Assembly: GCA_016212515.1 (NCBI GenBank)
Contig: JACRFZ010000072.1
Span: forward strand, 23,712-87,711
DNA length: 64,000 nt
Direction of reading: 5' to 3'
Origin: Candidatus Melainabacteria bacterium
GTDB taxonomy: Bacteria; Cyanobacteriota; Vampirovibrionia; Obscuribacterales; Obscuribacteraceae
The translations under genes were made by a program, and so were the position numbers. The notes below the pieces were generated by a model that saw nothing but the letters and a program-made list of their open reading frames with translations, ran no database searches and was not told where the DNA came from. Of the stretch, positions 14,893 through 23,785 are shown one piece after another (position 1 is the stretch's first letter; each line of letters begins with the position of its first letter).

Positions 14893-17595
14893 TTATACGA
14901 GAATAAGTTTGATCACCCTTTGTAGATCTTCAAAATTAAGAGGCTTGGTGAGATACTCGTCCATTCCTGCTTTCAGGCAATTCTCGCGGTCTCCTTCCAT
15001 GGCATTTCCGGTCATCGCAACAATGCGAGCATGTCGGCCCAGAGCCGACTCCACTGCTCTAATTTCTCTTGTGGCCTCAAATCCATCCATAACGGGCATC
15101 TCACAGTCCATTAGAATAATATCGTAATCCTGGGTTCGACACAGTTCAAGCGCTTCCCTGCCATTGCAGGCGAATTCCGAAGCAAAGCCAAGTCGAGACA
15201 TAAAGATCTTGGCGACTTGTCTATTGATTGAATTATCTTCCACTATCAAAACGCGTTGTTCCCTATGCGGTTCCACTTGCTGCTCCGGTTCCGGAAGACA
15301 GGAGGAAGCCGAGATTTGAGACACAGTAGTGGCTAGTGTCTGAAGGAAGGGCAGTAAACGCAAGGGTTTGAGAACAAAAGCATCAAAACCAACTTTGGCA
15401 GACTCCACGCCCACCTCAGGAGAATCCATAGGTGTTACGAGAACCAGCTTGCATGACTGTAAATTGAATTCCTCTCTAATTTGCTCGGCCAGGTGCCAGG
15501 TCTCCGAATAGCCTCGTTCACCGTCAACTAATACCAGGTCGCGGCTCTGAAGCAATTGCCTTCCCTGCAGAATGCAGTCGTCAAAACTACTACACTCTAC
15601 TTTCATGCCGGAAGCCTCCAGATAATCCCGCCAGGTGCTGGACTCCTGAGTGCCCCGTCCGACAAGCAAGACCGATTTATTCCTGAGTATGTCGAGTTCG
15701 CCGTCCTTGCTTTCTAAGAGCGATGTGCCAGCTTTCACACCAAACGGCACCTTGAACCAGAATTCGGACCCTACGCCGGGAGAACTCACAAGTCCGATCT
15801 GCCCATGCATTGTCTCAACAAGCCCTTTGCATATACTCAGACCCAGTCCTGTACCGATCGATCGCAAACCGGGAGTGTTCGCGGTCTGGGCGAACGGCTG
15901 GAAGAGAAGTGCCTGGTCATCAGCTGCGATTCCAAGCCCTTGATCCGTAACTGAAATCAATACCGAGACTGCCTCAGAATCGACGGCTTCAACGGAGGCG
16001 CGGACAACAATCTCACCCTTGTTGGAAAACTTTATTGCATTGGAAACTAGATTGATAACAATCTGCCTCAACCGCAACGAATCACCAAACAACTTAAGCG
16101 GCATCTCCGGTGCAATAGAGGCAAACAACAGCAAGCCTTTAGCACGTGCCATAATTGATAGAAGGTCTACTACATTTTCAATAGTGTCAGCAAGATTGAA
16201 CTCGACAGGGCTCAAAGTAAGATGACCAGCCTCGATTTTGCTAAAATCGAGAATGTCATTGATGACTGTCAATAGAGAGCCGGCACCTTCTTTGATGTTA
16301 TTCGCGTAATGATGCTGCTCCGGCCGAAGGTCGGTACTGAGCAAGACATCACACATGCCAATCACGGCATTCATTGGTGTTCTAATCTCATGACTCATAT
16401 TCGCCAAGAAGCGCGATTTCAGCAAAGCGCTCTGCAAAGCCTGATCACGAGCGCTGGCCAGTTCTGCACTCAGTTCTTTCTGACTGTTAATATCCACACA
16501 GGCACCCAGCCATTTCAAAACTTTTCCGCGCTTGTCTTTGACCGGCACGGCTCTACAAATATGCCATCGATAGCTGCCATCATTGGCCCGCAGCCTAATC
16601 TCCGAATCAATAGCGCGGCCACCTTCCAAGAAGGTTATCCATTCAGAGACCAATCGTTTCCGCTCTTGAGGGTGAAGAGCCTTGGTCCAACCGGCTCCCA
16701 ACGACTCCTCCAGTGTCAGTCCCGTATAACTCGACCAGTAAGGATTGAAATACTCAATTGAACCGTGGGCATCGCCGAGCCATACAATCTGCGGCATCGA
16801 CTCCGCGATAAACTTGTATTGACGCTCTTCAGCAGCAGCAATCTCCGCCAGCTTTTGTTCCCGGGCCAGCCTTCTTTGCTGCTTATGTATTCGCTTTTGT
16901 TCGACAATAACTTTTTTCAACTTCTCTTTCGTGTCGGCTACTTGATTGAAAGAAGTTAGTGTCGCCAGCAATGCCTTTAAATGAATTTTAGAGGAGGGTC
17001 CCTTCAGTTCGCTGGGTGTCAGATAGGCCGGATTCTTGAGCAAATGCGCATCTTCCGTGACAACAGCCGGATGGGAGTAAACCATTAGCTGCAAAGCATC
17101 TTCAGAGAAACGCTCCTCATCATACATGCACAAGAAAACAACATTTGAGCATGCCGCCAGATCGTTCAGGTAGATCTCGTATTCTTCCAGAGCCTTAATG
17201 TCAATGTTCGTCGCACAAACCCAACTCATTTCGGCCGCAACTCGCAGACGCGAGAATCCACCTTTTCTCGCATCCTCAATCAATTTCTCCCAAAAAGCCA
17301 CCATCTTCAGTCGCTCGAAAGCCCCACCGTCCAGATATGTCTGAGTGGTCGGGAGAATCTTGAAGGCGCCGGAATCTATAAATGGCTGTAGATTGAAACC
17401 ATCAGAACACATGACGGAGATAATCTCACTGTGTGAACTGGTATCTGAAAAGAAGATACAACGCTCACCAGCCAGGAGCCCGGATTGCAGATAGGAACCG
17501 TATTGTGCCTGCTTCTGCCCGCTGTCGGAGTAAACAGAGCAAGCATGCCCGTGTTCGATAGGCGTGGGTAGTGCAAATTCGGATCTGGAGCTCAC
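14893..17595 (-). CDS. Hybrid sensor histidine kinase: MEDS-PAS-HisKA-HATPase-REC-REC
   Basis: Domain order by residue: MEDS sensory domain about 15-190 (HACSVYSDSGQKQAQYGSYL; a flavin- or ligand-linked DcmR-type module), coiled coil 220-258, PAS 259-375 (MPQIVWLGDAHGSIEYFNPY), HisKA with phospho-acceptor His402 in MSHEIRTPMNAV, HATPase 470-620 (N box INLVSNAIKFSNKG; G boxes DQGLGIA and GTGLGLSICKGL), a degenerate receiver 640-755 that keeps LVDGERG (Asp691) and KPL, and a canonical receiver 780-900 with Asp830 in LMDCEMPVMDG and a C-terminal TKPL. The GTG start at 17595 lacks a strong ribosome site. No output regulator lies next to it, so phosphorelay to a distant HPt is likely. Confidence 0.92.
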   Translation of the reverse strand: MSSRSEFALPTPIEHGHACSVYSDSGQKQAQYGSYLQSGLLAGERCIFFSDTSSHSEIISVMCSDGFNLQPFIDSGAFKILPTTQTYLDGGAFERLKMVAFWEKLIEDARKGGFSRLRVAAEMSWVCATNIDIKALEEYEIYLNDLAACSNVVFLCMYDEERFSEDALQLMVYSHPAVVTEDAHLLKNPAYLTPSELKGPSSKIHLKALLATLTSFNQVADTKEKLKKVIVEQKRIHKQQRRLAREQKLAEIAAAEERQYKFIAESMPQIVWLGDAHGSIEYFNPYWSSYTGLTLEESLGAGWTKALHPQERKRLVSEWITFLEGGRAIDSEIRLRANDGSYRWHICRAVPVKDKRGKVLKWLGACVDINSQKELSAELASARDQALQSALLKSRFLANMSHEIRTPMNAVIGMCDVLLSTDLRPEQHHYANNIKEGAGSLLTVINDILDFSKIEAGHLTLSPVEFNLADTIENVVDLLSIMARAKGLLLFASIAPEMPLKLFGDSLRLRQIVINLVSNAIKFSNKGEIVVRASVEAVDSEAVSVLISVTDQGLGIAADDQALLFQPFAQTANTPGLRSIGTGLGLSICKGLVETMHGQIGLVSSPGVGSEFWFKVPFGVKAGTSLLESKDGELDILRNKSVLLVGRGTQESSTWRDYLEASGMKVECSSFDDCILQGRQLLQSRDLVLVDGERGYSETWHLAEQIREEFNLQSCKLVLVTPMDSPEVGVESAKVGFDAFVLKPLRLLPFLQTLATTVSQISASSCLPEPEQQVEPHREQRVLIVEDNSINRQVAKIFMSRLGFASEFACNGREALELCRTQDYDIILMDCEMPVMDGFEATREIRAVESALGRHARIVAMTGNAMEGDRENCLKAGMDEYLTKPLNFEDLQRVIKLILV

Positions 17596-17799
17596 TCTGT
17601 TGCGCTCTCATAATTCAGAAACCACGGATGCCTGATGTAAGACAGACCAACCCGGCCGGCTCTATAGTCAACCCTACTTAAACCGAAGATAGCACCCGGT
17701 AGATTTCCCGTCAATTTGATGGAAACCATGAGAGTGATGCCCATCCTCATTTAATCTAACTTGTGATTAAATAGCTCGAAAGGCACCGCAGAAGAAAGC

Positions 17800-17988
17800 A
17801 TGCCCCCAAGCAAAGCCCTACGGATTGACCTTATCTTCTACCCGCTCTTTTCTGGCTATGCGTTTTCCTTGGTTCTTGCGGCAGCCCATCTCTTGGCATC
17901 GACGTTCTTTGGAATCAGCCTGAGCACAATCATATCGGATGGGCTGATTTTGATTATGCGAGCGGCCGGCTACCACCCGCAGCAGTAA
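17800..17988 (+). CDS. Possible small membrane protein
   Basis: A 62-residue frame from ATG 17800, with AGAAGAAAG just upstream, encodes two hydrophobic stretches: LIFYPLFSGYAFSLVLAAAH and STFFGISLSTIISDGLILIM. It resembles a small hydrophobic membrane protein but has no recognised family. An 82-residue frame on the other strand over the same bases is Arg/Gln-rich and less convincing. Only weakly supported. Confidence 0.3.
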   Translation: MPPSKALRIDLIFYPLFSGYAFSLVLAAAHLLASTFFGISLSTIISDGLILIMRAAGYHPQQ

Positions 17989-18092
17989 AACGCTAAGTGC
18001 TATTGCGACGAAATTATCTGAGTCCTCCGCTCTTTCACCCCACAATTCCAGAACGAGCCATTGCACGATGCTCCTATTTATCAGCCAGTGGG

Positions 18093-18120
18093 TTAACCTG
18101 TCAATCGCCCGGGGTAAGAT
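18093..18120 (+). promoter_or_regulatory. Possible sigma-70 promoter for the 18162 gene
   Basis: TTAACC at 18093-18098 and TAAGAT at 18115-18120 are 16 bases apart and end 41 bases before the start codon. Both boxes are imperfect. Confidence 0.3.
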
Positions 18121-18161
18121 AGATCAGCCGGGGCGAATCGCCTCGGGCAGGGAGAGAACTC

Positions 18162-18557
18162 ATGAGTGATGAAAATACGGCCGACATGAGCAATCAGGCA
18201 CCCGCACCTGTTCCCAGGCTGGGCTTTGTCGACAACGTCAAGGAAGCTTTCCGGCACATTAGCAGGTCGGTTAAGGCCCAGCGCGGCAGAATCCGCAGTG
18301 CCGATTATCTTTCCATATTCCTGGTACCGGTAACCTGTATTGCCCTCATGGCCGCCTCATTTTGCGCCAGTTGGTCAAGGCTGATTGTCTCTCTAATCGC
18401 TCTCTGCTCGGTACTTTTTTATGTGCTGGCCCGCATCGGCATCATGCGCACCCTCAACGAAAGACAGGCTGCCCTAATCTGGCATATTCTCATGTCCACC
18501 TTCTTGATGGGCATCACCTTTGCCTTTGTCTTTCTGGAAATACTCAATTCGCTCTAG
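18162..18557 (+). CDS. Small membrane protein, unknown function
   Basis: The 131-residue product has a soluble, amphipathic N-terminus (DNVKEAFRHISRSVKAQRGR) and three membrane segments at about 48-68 (YLSIFLVPVTCIALMAASFC), 70-92 and 103-128 (ALIWHILMSTFLMGITFAFV). GGGAGAG precedes the ATG at good spacing, so expression is likely. No family is recognised. It ends eight bases before the stop of the convergent TolC-like gene, so the two transcripts probably share a terminator region. Confidence 0.6.
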   Translation: MSDENTADMSNQAPAPVPRLGFVDNVKEAFRHISRSVKAQRGRIRSADYLSIFLVPVTCIALMAASFCASWSRLIVSLIALCSVLFYVLARIGIMRTLNERQAALIWHILMSTFLMGITFAFVFLEILNSL

Positions 18558-18565
18558 CGGAATTG

Positions 18566-20473
18566 CTATTTCCTAGTTCTGGGCGGGGCATCCTTGAGCG
18601 GCTTAGCAGCCGTAAGAGAATCCACCGTAGGCAGGCCTATGGCATGCACCAGGTGCACCTGCGCCAGGTTGAAATCAATGAGGGCATTGGCTTTGTCTAT
18701 TAATGAATTGGTGTAGTCATGCTGGGCGTTGATCACATCCAGATAGGTGCCTACCCCTTCTTGAAAGCGGAGTTCCGCCAGACGCAAACCTTCCTGGGCG
18801 TATTTGACGGCATCGGTGGTTTCAATAATTAGATTTTCCGCGCTCATACTCGACAGGTAAGCATCCCGAACCTGCTTGGTAATGCGTTCCAGCTCTCGCT
18901 GAAATTCTAATTGCGCCTGCCTGGCCACATACTGCGAAGCTCTCACCTGAGCCACTTCCTGCATCCCAAGACCGCCAAGGTTCCAGTTTACGCCCACACC
19001 GATAGTGAAAAGCGAGCGGGTTGTGTAGTGAGGCGAACCTGTACTGTTGGAGCTCGGCGCAGCCAGGGGCAGACCGGCGCTGGACGAAACAGCGCCGACA
19101 CTAAGACCATTGGAACTGAGGGTAGTTTGCTGGTTGCTGGCACCGGAACGGGGAGAATCGACGGCGCGGGAGCCGGTTCCAATCACATTGCCGGTCACTG
19201 CCACAGCCGGGAGGAGCGCCGAACGAGCCACTTTTACGGCATCTTTGGCAGCCATTCTCAGCTCGTCATATTTTTTCAGCTCCGGTCGTCGCTCAATTGC
19301 GATTTTAAGCAGGTCCCCGGGTTTAAGATTGGCGTCCACCAGACGGTGCTTCGAAACCATGCGAGCACCAACGGAATAGTCGACGCCGGTGTCGGCATTC
19401 AATACCGTCGCCAGTTTAACTGCATGCTTACGGCGCTCTACCTGCTGTTTGATTAGATGCTGGCGGTCAGCCGAGAGCTGATACTTAGCTTGCAATACAT
19501 CAAGCTGCGTGTTGACGCCATTATCGAAGAGATCCTGGTTGACCATAAGCAACGCCCTTGAAACCTCTACGGCTTTGATGCGAATCTGCAAAAGGACGTC
19601 CGAACGCACCAGGTTGTAGTAATCATCGGCGGTATCAAGCAAAATATCGTTGACGGTACCTTTCAAATGTGCCCGCGCCGCTTTGTAATTATGCTTGTCT
19701 TGCAGAGCCGTGTAGAGTATGCCGCCGCCTTTGAAGAGATACTGATTGAAGCCGGCCGCCGTGCTAAAAAATGGATTGGCGATGGGAATGGCCAAACCGG
19801 CGGGAGAAACATAATTACCCTTGATCCCCTGGAAACTCAAGGTATTGGTCAGCGATGGGAGAAAACCACTGAGAGCACCGTAGTAGACCCATTTTTCCTT
19901 TTGCGCCTCAGCCTGAGAAATCTTAATAGGCAGGTTCTGCATGAGCGACTGCTGCAATACACCACGCAGACTTATCTCTTGCGAGGAAGCCGCATCAAGC
20001 TGATAGGGATTGCTGGTTTGCGTGAGGGTGATAAGCGATTTCAAAAGGGGCGGTTTGACCAGCACGTTCTCGCCGTCCACAAAAATACTGCCGGTGGAAT
20101 TGCTCACTTCCCGGGAGAGGTCGTCGATGGTGGCGCGACGACTCTCGTTTTCATTGCTTATTCCGCGCAACCGCGGCATTTCGCCTTCCACAACAGTGGA
20201 CATACCGGGCGCTTTCTCTCCGGCTGGAACAGGGGACATAGCTGGCACAACATCCGGCAATTTTGCCGGTACTTTGACGGGAGCCGCACCAGAACCGGCG
20301 GAGCCGTCACTATTTTGAGCCAGACGGATGTTCTTACCATGCACGGGCGACCAAGTGTAACCGGCAATAAGAAGCAGACAGGTAAGCTTGATTGTTAAGT
20401 ATCGGTTTTGTGTTGCGCTCAAGGACGAAAAAACTTCTTTCGCACTGGTAAATAAGATATAGGTTGAAAACAA
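18566..20473 (-). CDS. TolC-family outer-membrane channel protein
   Basis: TolC-like proteins form trimeric outer-membrane ducts for RND, MFP/ABC and type I systems. This 635-residue protein has a hydrophobic export segment at about 28-42 (LTIKLTCLLLIAGYTWSPVH), a Pro/Ala-rich linker of about 100 residues (VKVPAKLPDVVPAMSPVPAG), then the paired coiled-coil repeats: LRGVLQQSLMQNLPIKISQA, VNQDLFDNGVNTQLDVLQAK and, in the second half, LRLAELRFQEGVGTYLDVIN AQ. The last is the classic OEP signature. The start is TTG 20473; the real start may be further in. The efflux operon begins 3.3 kb away on the opposite strand, so it is a candidate partner channel. Confidence 0.85.
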   Translation of the reverse strand: MFSTYILFTSAKEVFSSLSATQNRYLTIKLTCLLLIAGYTWSPVHGKNIRLAQNSDGSAGSGAAPVKVPAKLPDVVPAMSPVPAGEKAPGMSTVVEGEMPRLRGISNENESRRATIDDLSREVSNSTGSIFVDGENVLVKPPLLKSLITLTQTSNPYQLDAASSQEISLRGVLQQSLMQNLPIKISQAEAQKEKWVYYGALSGFLPSLTNTLSFQGIKGNYVSPAGLAIPIANPFFSTAAGFNQYLFKGGGILYTALQDKHNYKAARAHLKGTVNDILLDTADDYYNLVRSDVLLQIRIKAVEVSRALLMVNQDLFDNGVNTQLDVLQAKYQLSADRQHLIKQQVERRKHAVKLATVLNADTGVDYSVGARMVSKHRLVDANLKPGDLLKIAIERRPELKKYDELRMAAKDAVKVARSALLPAVAVTGNVIGTGSRAVDSPRSGASNQQTTLSSNGLSVGAVSSSAGLPLAAPSSNSTGSPHYTTRSLFTIGVGVNWNLGGLGMQEVAQVRASQYVARQAQLEFQRELERITKQVRDAYLSSMSAENLIIETTDAVKYAQEGLRLAELRFQEGVGTYLDVINAQHDYTNSLIDKANALIDFNLAQVHLVHAIGLPTVDSLTAAKPLKDAPPRTRK

Positions 20474-20630
20474 TAGCGCACAGAGGGGCTAGCTGTCTGC
20501 CTCGCTGCCAAGAGAAGTCGACTGTTCGAACTTCCCTCTGCTTGTGGCATATAGAGGCTATATCCAAAACAAGCTCAAGCCATAAGCTCAAGCTGGCAGC
20601 CCAAACGGGCATGTTCCTGCGGGGAGAACC

Positions 20631-20996
20631 ATGAAAGGAAAAGTCGGAAAGTTTGCCGCCAAGAAGTGGGCGCAGAAGAAGTTGGCTGAAAACAAGTCGA
20701 CCGCTAAGAAAGTTGTAAAACAACAACTGGCCAGAAGCAGCGCCGCAGCCCAAAAACTCTCCGAAAGCGAACTTGCTGCCCGGGCAATGCTCATGAACGA
20801 GATGCACGGCACATTGCTGCAGAACGCTCCCTATCTCTCGGGCAATGCCGGCTGGGCCTATGAACTTTCCTTTTTGACAAGTTATACCGTGGCAAGAGTA
20901 AAAGGCATAGTGAGAGTCAGGCGCAGGAAAAGTCAAGAGCCGGCTTCGGCACCGGCTCAGAAGCCGCAACCAGCTCCTGCAAATCCTGACCAGTAG
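20631..20996 (+). CDS. Small basic hypothetical protein
   Basis: GGGGAGA lies six bases before ATG 20631. The 121-residue product begins with a strongly basic, Lys/Ala-rich helix (GKFAAKKWAQKKLAENKSTA), continues with LARAMLMNEMHGTLL-like helical sequence, LTSYTVARVKGIVRVRRRK, and ends in a Pro/Ala/Gln tail (PASAPAQKPQPAPANPD). No domain is recognised. The basic ends suggest nucleic-acid or membrane-surface binding, but this is inference. It diverges from the TolC-like gene. Confidence 0.55.
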   Translation: MKGKVGKFAAKKWAQKKLAENKSTAKKVVKQQLARSSAAAQKLSESELAARAMLMNEMHGTLLQNAPYLSGNAGWAYELSFLTSYTVARVKGIVRVRRRKSQEPASAPAQKPQPAPANPDQ

Positions 20997-21153
20997 ATGC
21001 TTACGTCGACGACTGCGGGGCAAGAGTGGTTACTTTCGGACCTCGTACACGCCACCGCCCACAGTGACTTCCGCTGCTTTTTAAGGTGGGGAAATTTCTG
21101 CATGATAAACTAGCAGGTCGATTGATACTCCACATTTCCAGTAAGGAACAGCT

Positions 21154-22194
21154 ATGTTGTACTTTGCGCCGGTTCACAAGTGCTCAGTTGAGAAGCAACG
21201 GTTCACGCTTAAAAATGCAGTCAGCTTAGTCGCCTGCCTATTGGCATCCACGCTAATGCTGCCGTCAGTCGGAGCGGCGGAAGACAAGAAGACGACAACT
21301 GAACAGGTTAAGACAACCAGAGCCGGCAAATTGGCAGCCAAACCGAAAAAAGCTGAGCAAAGCAAAGGCGCCGACGAAGAAGCCCAGGTGAAGCAACAAC
21401 TGGCGGCTCTCAAACAAGCTCTAGCCGACGGCGACGCTGCAAAAACCGCATCAATGTGGACCGAGGACGGTACCTACACTAGCTACCAGGGCGAAGTCTT
21501 CAAAGGCAATAAAGAAATTCTCGCCCGCTTCACCGACCTGATGGCCCAGGAAGGAAAACCCCTGGTTTATTTTGCCCTGGAAGGTGTAAAAAAACTGGCT
21601 CCCGGCGCCGCTCTGGCAGAAGGAATTGTGCACCGCATGGGCGTTCCTTCCGCCTTCAGTGCCGAGACTCGCTTCTCCATCGTTTTCGTCAAACAAGGCG
21701 GCAACTGGCTTATTAAGAGTGCGTCGGAAACACCCTATACAGCGCCGGTGAGCAAAATAAATCCCCTCAGCGAACTTTCCTGGTTGGTAGGAGACTGGGC
21801 GGCGAAAGGTAAAGCCGGTTCCATCATGATGAAAGTAGATTGGGCGGCAAACAAAAACTTCCTCATATGCACCTACTTTACCAAGCAAAACGACGGCACG
21901 CCGATTCCGGAAAGCCGACAGGTAATTGGCTGGGATCCGCGCAGCCAGAGTCCGATTTCCTGGAATTTCGATGCCCGGGGCGGCTTCGGTTTTGGTCAGT
22001 GGAATAAACGTAGCGCCAACAAATGGTTGGTGCAGGCAAGCGGAGTCGACACGGACGGCAGCGAAACGGAAGCAACCAATGTCTTGTCTATAGACGGCAA
22101 AGATTCCTTCAGTTGGCAATCTATCGATCGCACCATTAACGGTGAAGCCCTCAGCGACACTGCTGCACTGACGGTACAGCGCCTCTCTAAGTAA
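21154..22194 (+). CDS. Secreted SnoaL/DUF4440-like protein with C-terminal DUF1579-like domain
   Basis: A signal sequence (AVSLVACLLASTLMLPSVGA, cut near residue 42) precedes a Lys/Thr linker and an NTF2-fold domain: VKQQLAALKQALADGDAAKT, then ASMWTEDGTYTSYQGEVFKG at about 90-120, ending GNWLIKSASETPY near 195. This is the 'sCaL/SgcJ' style DUF4440 arrangement. The last 140 residues (LSWLVGDWAAKGKAGSIMMK, IGWDPRSQSPISWNFDARGG) look like a lipocalin-like DUF1579 fold. AAGGA precedes ATG 21154. A perfect terminator follows. Ligand or substrate is unknown. Confidence 0.72.
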   Translation: MLYFAPVHKCSVEKQRFTLKNAVSLVACLLASTLMLPSVGAAEDKKTTTEQVKTTRAGKLAAKPKKAEQSKGADEEAQVKQQLAALKQALADGDAAKTASMWTEDGTYTSYQGEVFKGNKEILARFTDLMAQEGKPLVYFALEGVKKLAPGAALAEGIVHRMGVPSAFSAETRFSIVFVKQGGNWLIKSASETPYTAPVSKINPLSELSWLVGDWAAKGKAGSIMMKVDWAANKNFLICTYFTKQNDGTPIPESRQVIGWDPRSQSPISWNFDARGGFGFGQWNKRSANKWLVQASGVDTDGSETEATNVLSIDGKDSFSWQSIDRTINGEALSDTAALTVQRLSK

Positions 22195-22199
22195 CTATT

Positions 22200-22233
22200 C
22201 AGCGAAGAGAACAACTTCGCTGTTCATTTTTTT
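22200..22233 (+). terminator. Rho-independent terminator after the DUF4440-like gene
   Basis: CAGCGAAG at 22200-22207 pairs perfectly with CTTCGCTG at 22215-22222 across a seven-base loop. TTCA and seven T at 22227-22233 follow. It is located six bases after the stop codon. Confidence 0.85.
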
Positions 22234-22269
22234 ACACATTCCCTCGATTTACCGATTAAGGATCGACAA

Positions 22270-23709
22270 GTGAAAAGCATTACTTCAAGAACAATCGCCG
22301 CTCTGAGCCTCTCTTTTCTTCTGGTCATGCCGGCAATGGCACGCGGCGGCGGCTTTGGCGGTGGCGGATTCGGCGGCGGCGGCGGTCGTGGTTTCGGCGG
22401 CGGCGGCTTCGGCGGCGGCGGCAGAGACTTTGGCGGCTTCGGCGGCGGTGGTCGCGGTTTCGGCGGCGGTCGAGATTTTGGCGGCGGCAGCTTCGGCGGC
22501 GGCACTAGAGATTTCGGTGGCGGCAATTTCGGCGGCGGCACTAGAGATTTCGGTGGCGGCAATTTCGGCGGCGGTAGTAGAGATTTCGGCGGCGGCAGTT
22601 TCGGCGGCGGTAGTAGAGATTTCGGTGGCGGCAATGCCGGCGGTCGCGGTTTCGGCAATGGCAATTTTGGCGGTGGCGTCAGCACACGCCCCGTTGACGG
22701 CGGCATCGGCGGCAAACAGCCTTTTGCCGGTCATCTTCCTACCGATGGCGGCTTCGGCGGTCTGGCCGGTGCGGGTAATCGTCCCAACCGGCCAAACAAC
22801 ATCGATAGAAATCAGCTCAATAATCAGGGCGACAAAATAAGAAACAGCTTCAACAACGATACGTTCAATCGCAACAACTACAACAACGTCAATGTCAATC
22901 GCAACGCCTACGGTGGTTACGGGCGCTACGGCGGCTGGGGCGGTCACGCCTACGCCAACGGTTGGGCCCATGGCTGGGCGGCCAATAACTGGTACCACGG
23001 CAACTGGGGCTATCCGGGCGGCTGGTACTGCCCGGGCTGGTCGTCGGCAGCCGCCTGGACCTGCATGGGCGTATCCACCCTCACATCCTTCCTGGGTCTG
23101 GGCATGATGGGCATGGCCCTGGATGATAAAAATCAGCCAAGCACAACCAATATAACCTACCAGGGCGACAACGTTTATATGAACGGTCAGCCACTCGGTA
23201 CTTCCCAACAGTATTACCAGCAGGCGCAACAACTGGCCAGCCAGGCTTATTCCCAGGGTTATAGCGATGCCCTGCAAAACGGCGGCGGCAGCACCGACGG
23301 CAACTACGACTACGATCCCGCCAACGGTGCCAGTCCTCAAGCCACCGCCGCCCAGGGTGAGTGGCAACCCCTTGGAGTTTTTGCCCTGGCCGAGCCCGGT
23401 CAAAGCAATTCCAATATGCTTTTGCAACTGGCCATCAACAAAGACGGCATCGTCAGAGGCAATTACCTGAACCAACTGACAAATGAAACTTCCCAGGTAT
23501 ATGGAGCACTCGACAAGAAAACCAAGCGCGTATCCTGGACCATTGGTCAGAACAACCAGACCGTCTTCGATTCTACTCTCGCTGATATGGTCAAAGATGA
23601 CAGCCAGGTGCTGGTGCATTATGGACCTTCCAACACCCAGACCATGGCTTTGATCAGGCTACCCCAGCCCAAAGACGCCGACCAATCGCAGCCCCCCAGT
23701 AACGGTTAA
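22270..23709 (+). CDS. Secreted Gly-rich repeat protein with a C-terminal globular domain
   Basis: The 479-residue protein starts at GTG 22270, eight bases after AAGGA. A signal peptide (TIAALSLSFLLVMPAMA) is followed by about 135 residues of Gly-rich sequence built from FGGG-x-RDFGGG units. An Asn-rich stretch (NRNNYNNVNVNRNAYGGYGR) comes next, then a Trp/Gly/His-rich patch and a hydrophobic segment (TSFLGLGMMGMAL) at about 275-290. The final 110 residues form a globular domain (WQPLGVFALAEPGQSNSNML; DKKTKRVSWTIGQNNQTVFD). Function is unknown; adhesion or extracellular matrix is a guess. The RND operon follows 76 bases later on the same strand. Confidence 0.7.
   Translation: MKSITSRTIAALSLSFLLVMPAMARGGGFGGGGFGGGGGRGFGGGGFGGGGRDFGGFGGGGRGFGGGRDFGGGSFGGGTRDFGGGNFGGGTRDFGGGNFGGGSRDFGGGSFGGGSRDFGGGNAGGRGFGNGNFGGGVSTRPVDGGIGGKQPFAGHLPTDGGFGGLAGAGNRPNRPNNIDRNQLNNQGDKIRNSFNNDTFNRNNYNNVNVNRNAYGGYGRYGGWGGHAYANGWAHGWAANNWYHGNWGYPGGWYCPGWSSAAAWTCMGVSTLTSFLGLGMMGMALDDKNQPSTTNITYQGDNVYMNGQPLGTSQQYYQQAQQLASQAYSQGYSDALQNGGGSTDGNYDYDPANGASPQATAAQGEWQPLGVFALAEPGQSNSNMLLQLAINKDGIVRGNYLNQLTNETSQVYGALDKKTKRVSWTIGQNNQTVFDSTLADMVKDDSQVLVHYGPSNTQTMALIRLPQPKDADQSQPPSNG
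22492..22635 (+). repeat. 36-bp tandem repeat in the Gly-rich gene, four copies
   Basis: Four consecutive units of 36 bases encode FGGG(T/S)RDFGGG(N/S), at 22492, 22528, 22564 and 22600. The first two are nearly identical; the last two carry AGTAGAG in place of ACTAGAG. A degenerate half unit precedes them. Confidence 0.85.
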
Positions 23710-23785
23710 TGTCGCCAGCAAGAGGCTTGCACCATTTACGTAACCCTCTTATTTGCGGATTACCCGGACAAAGGGCGGTGAGTCC

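Noticed and set aside
22224..22715. Pro/Lys-rich minus-strand frame
   Set aside because: Purely the antisense of the FGGG repeat array.
22285..23619. 444-residue minus-strand frame over the Gly-rich gene
   Set aside because: Ala/Ile/Glu periodicity is the antisense reading of GGC-rich repeats; the + frame has a signal peptide and a ribosome site.
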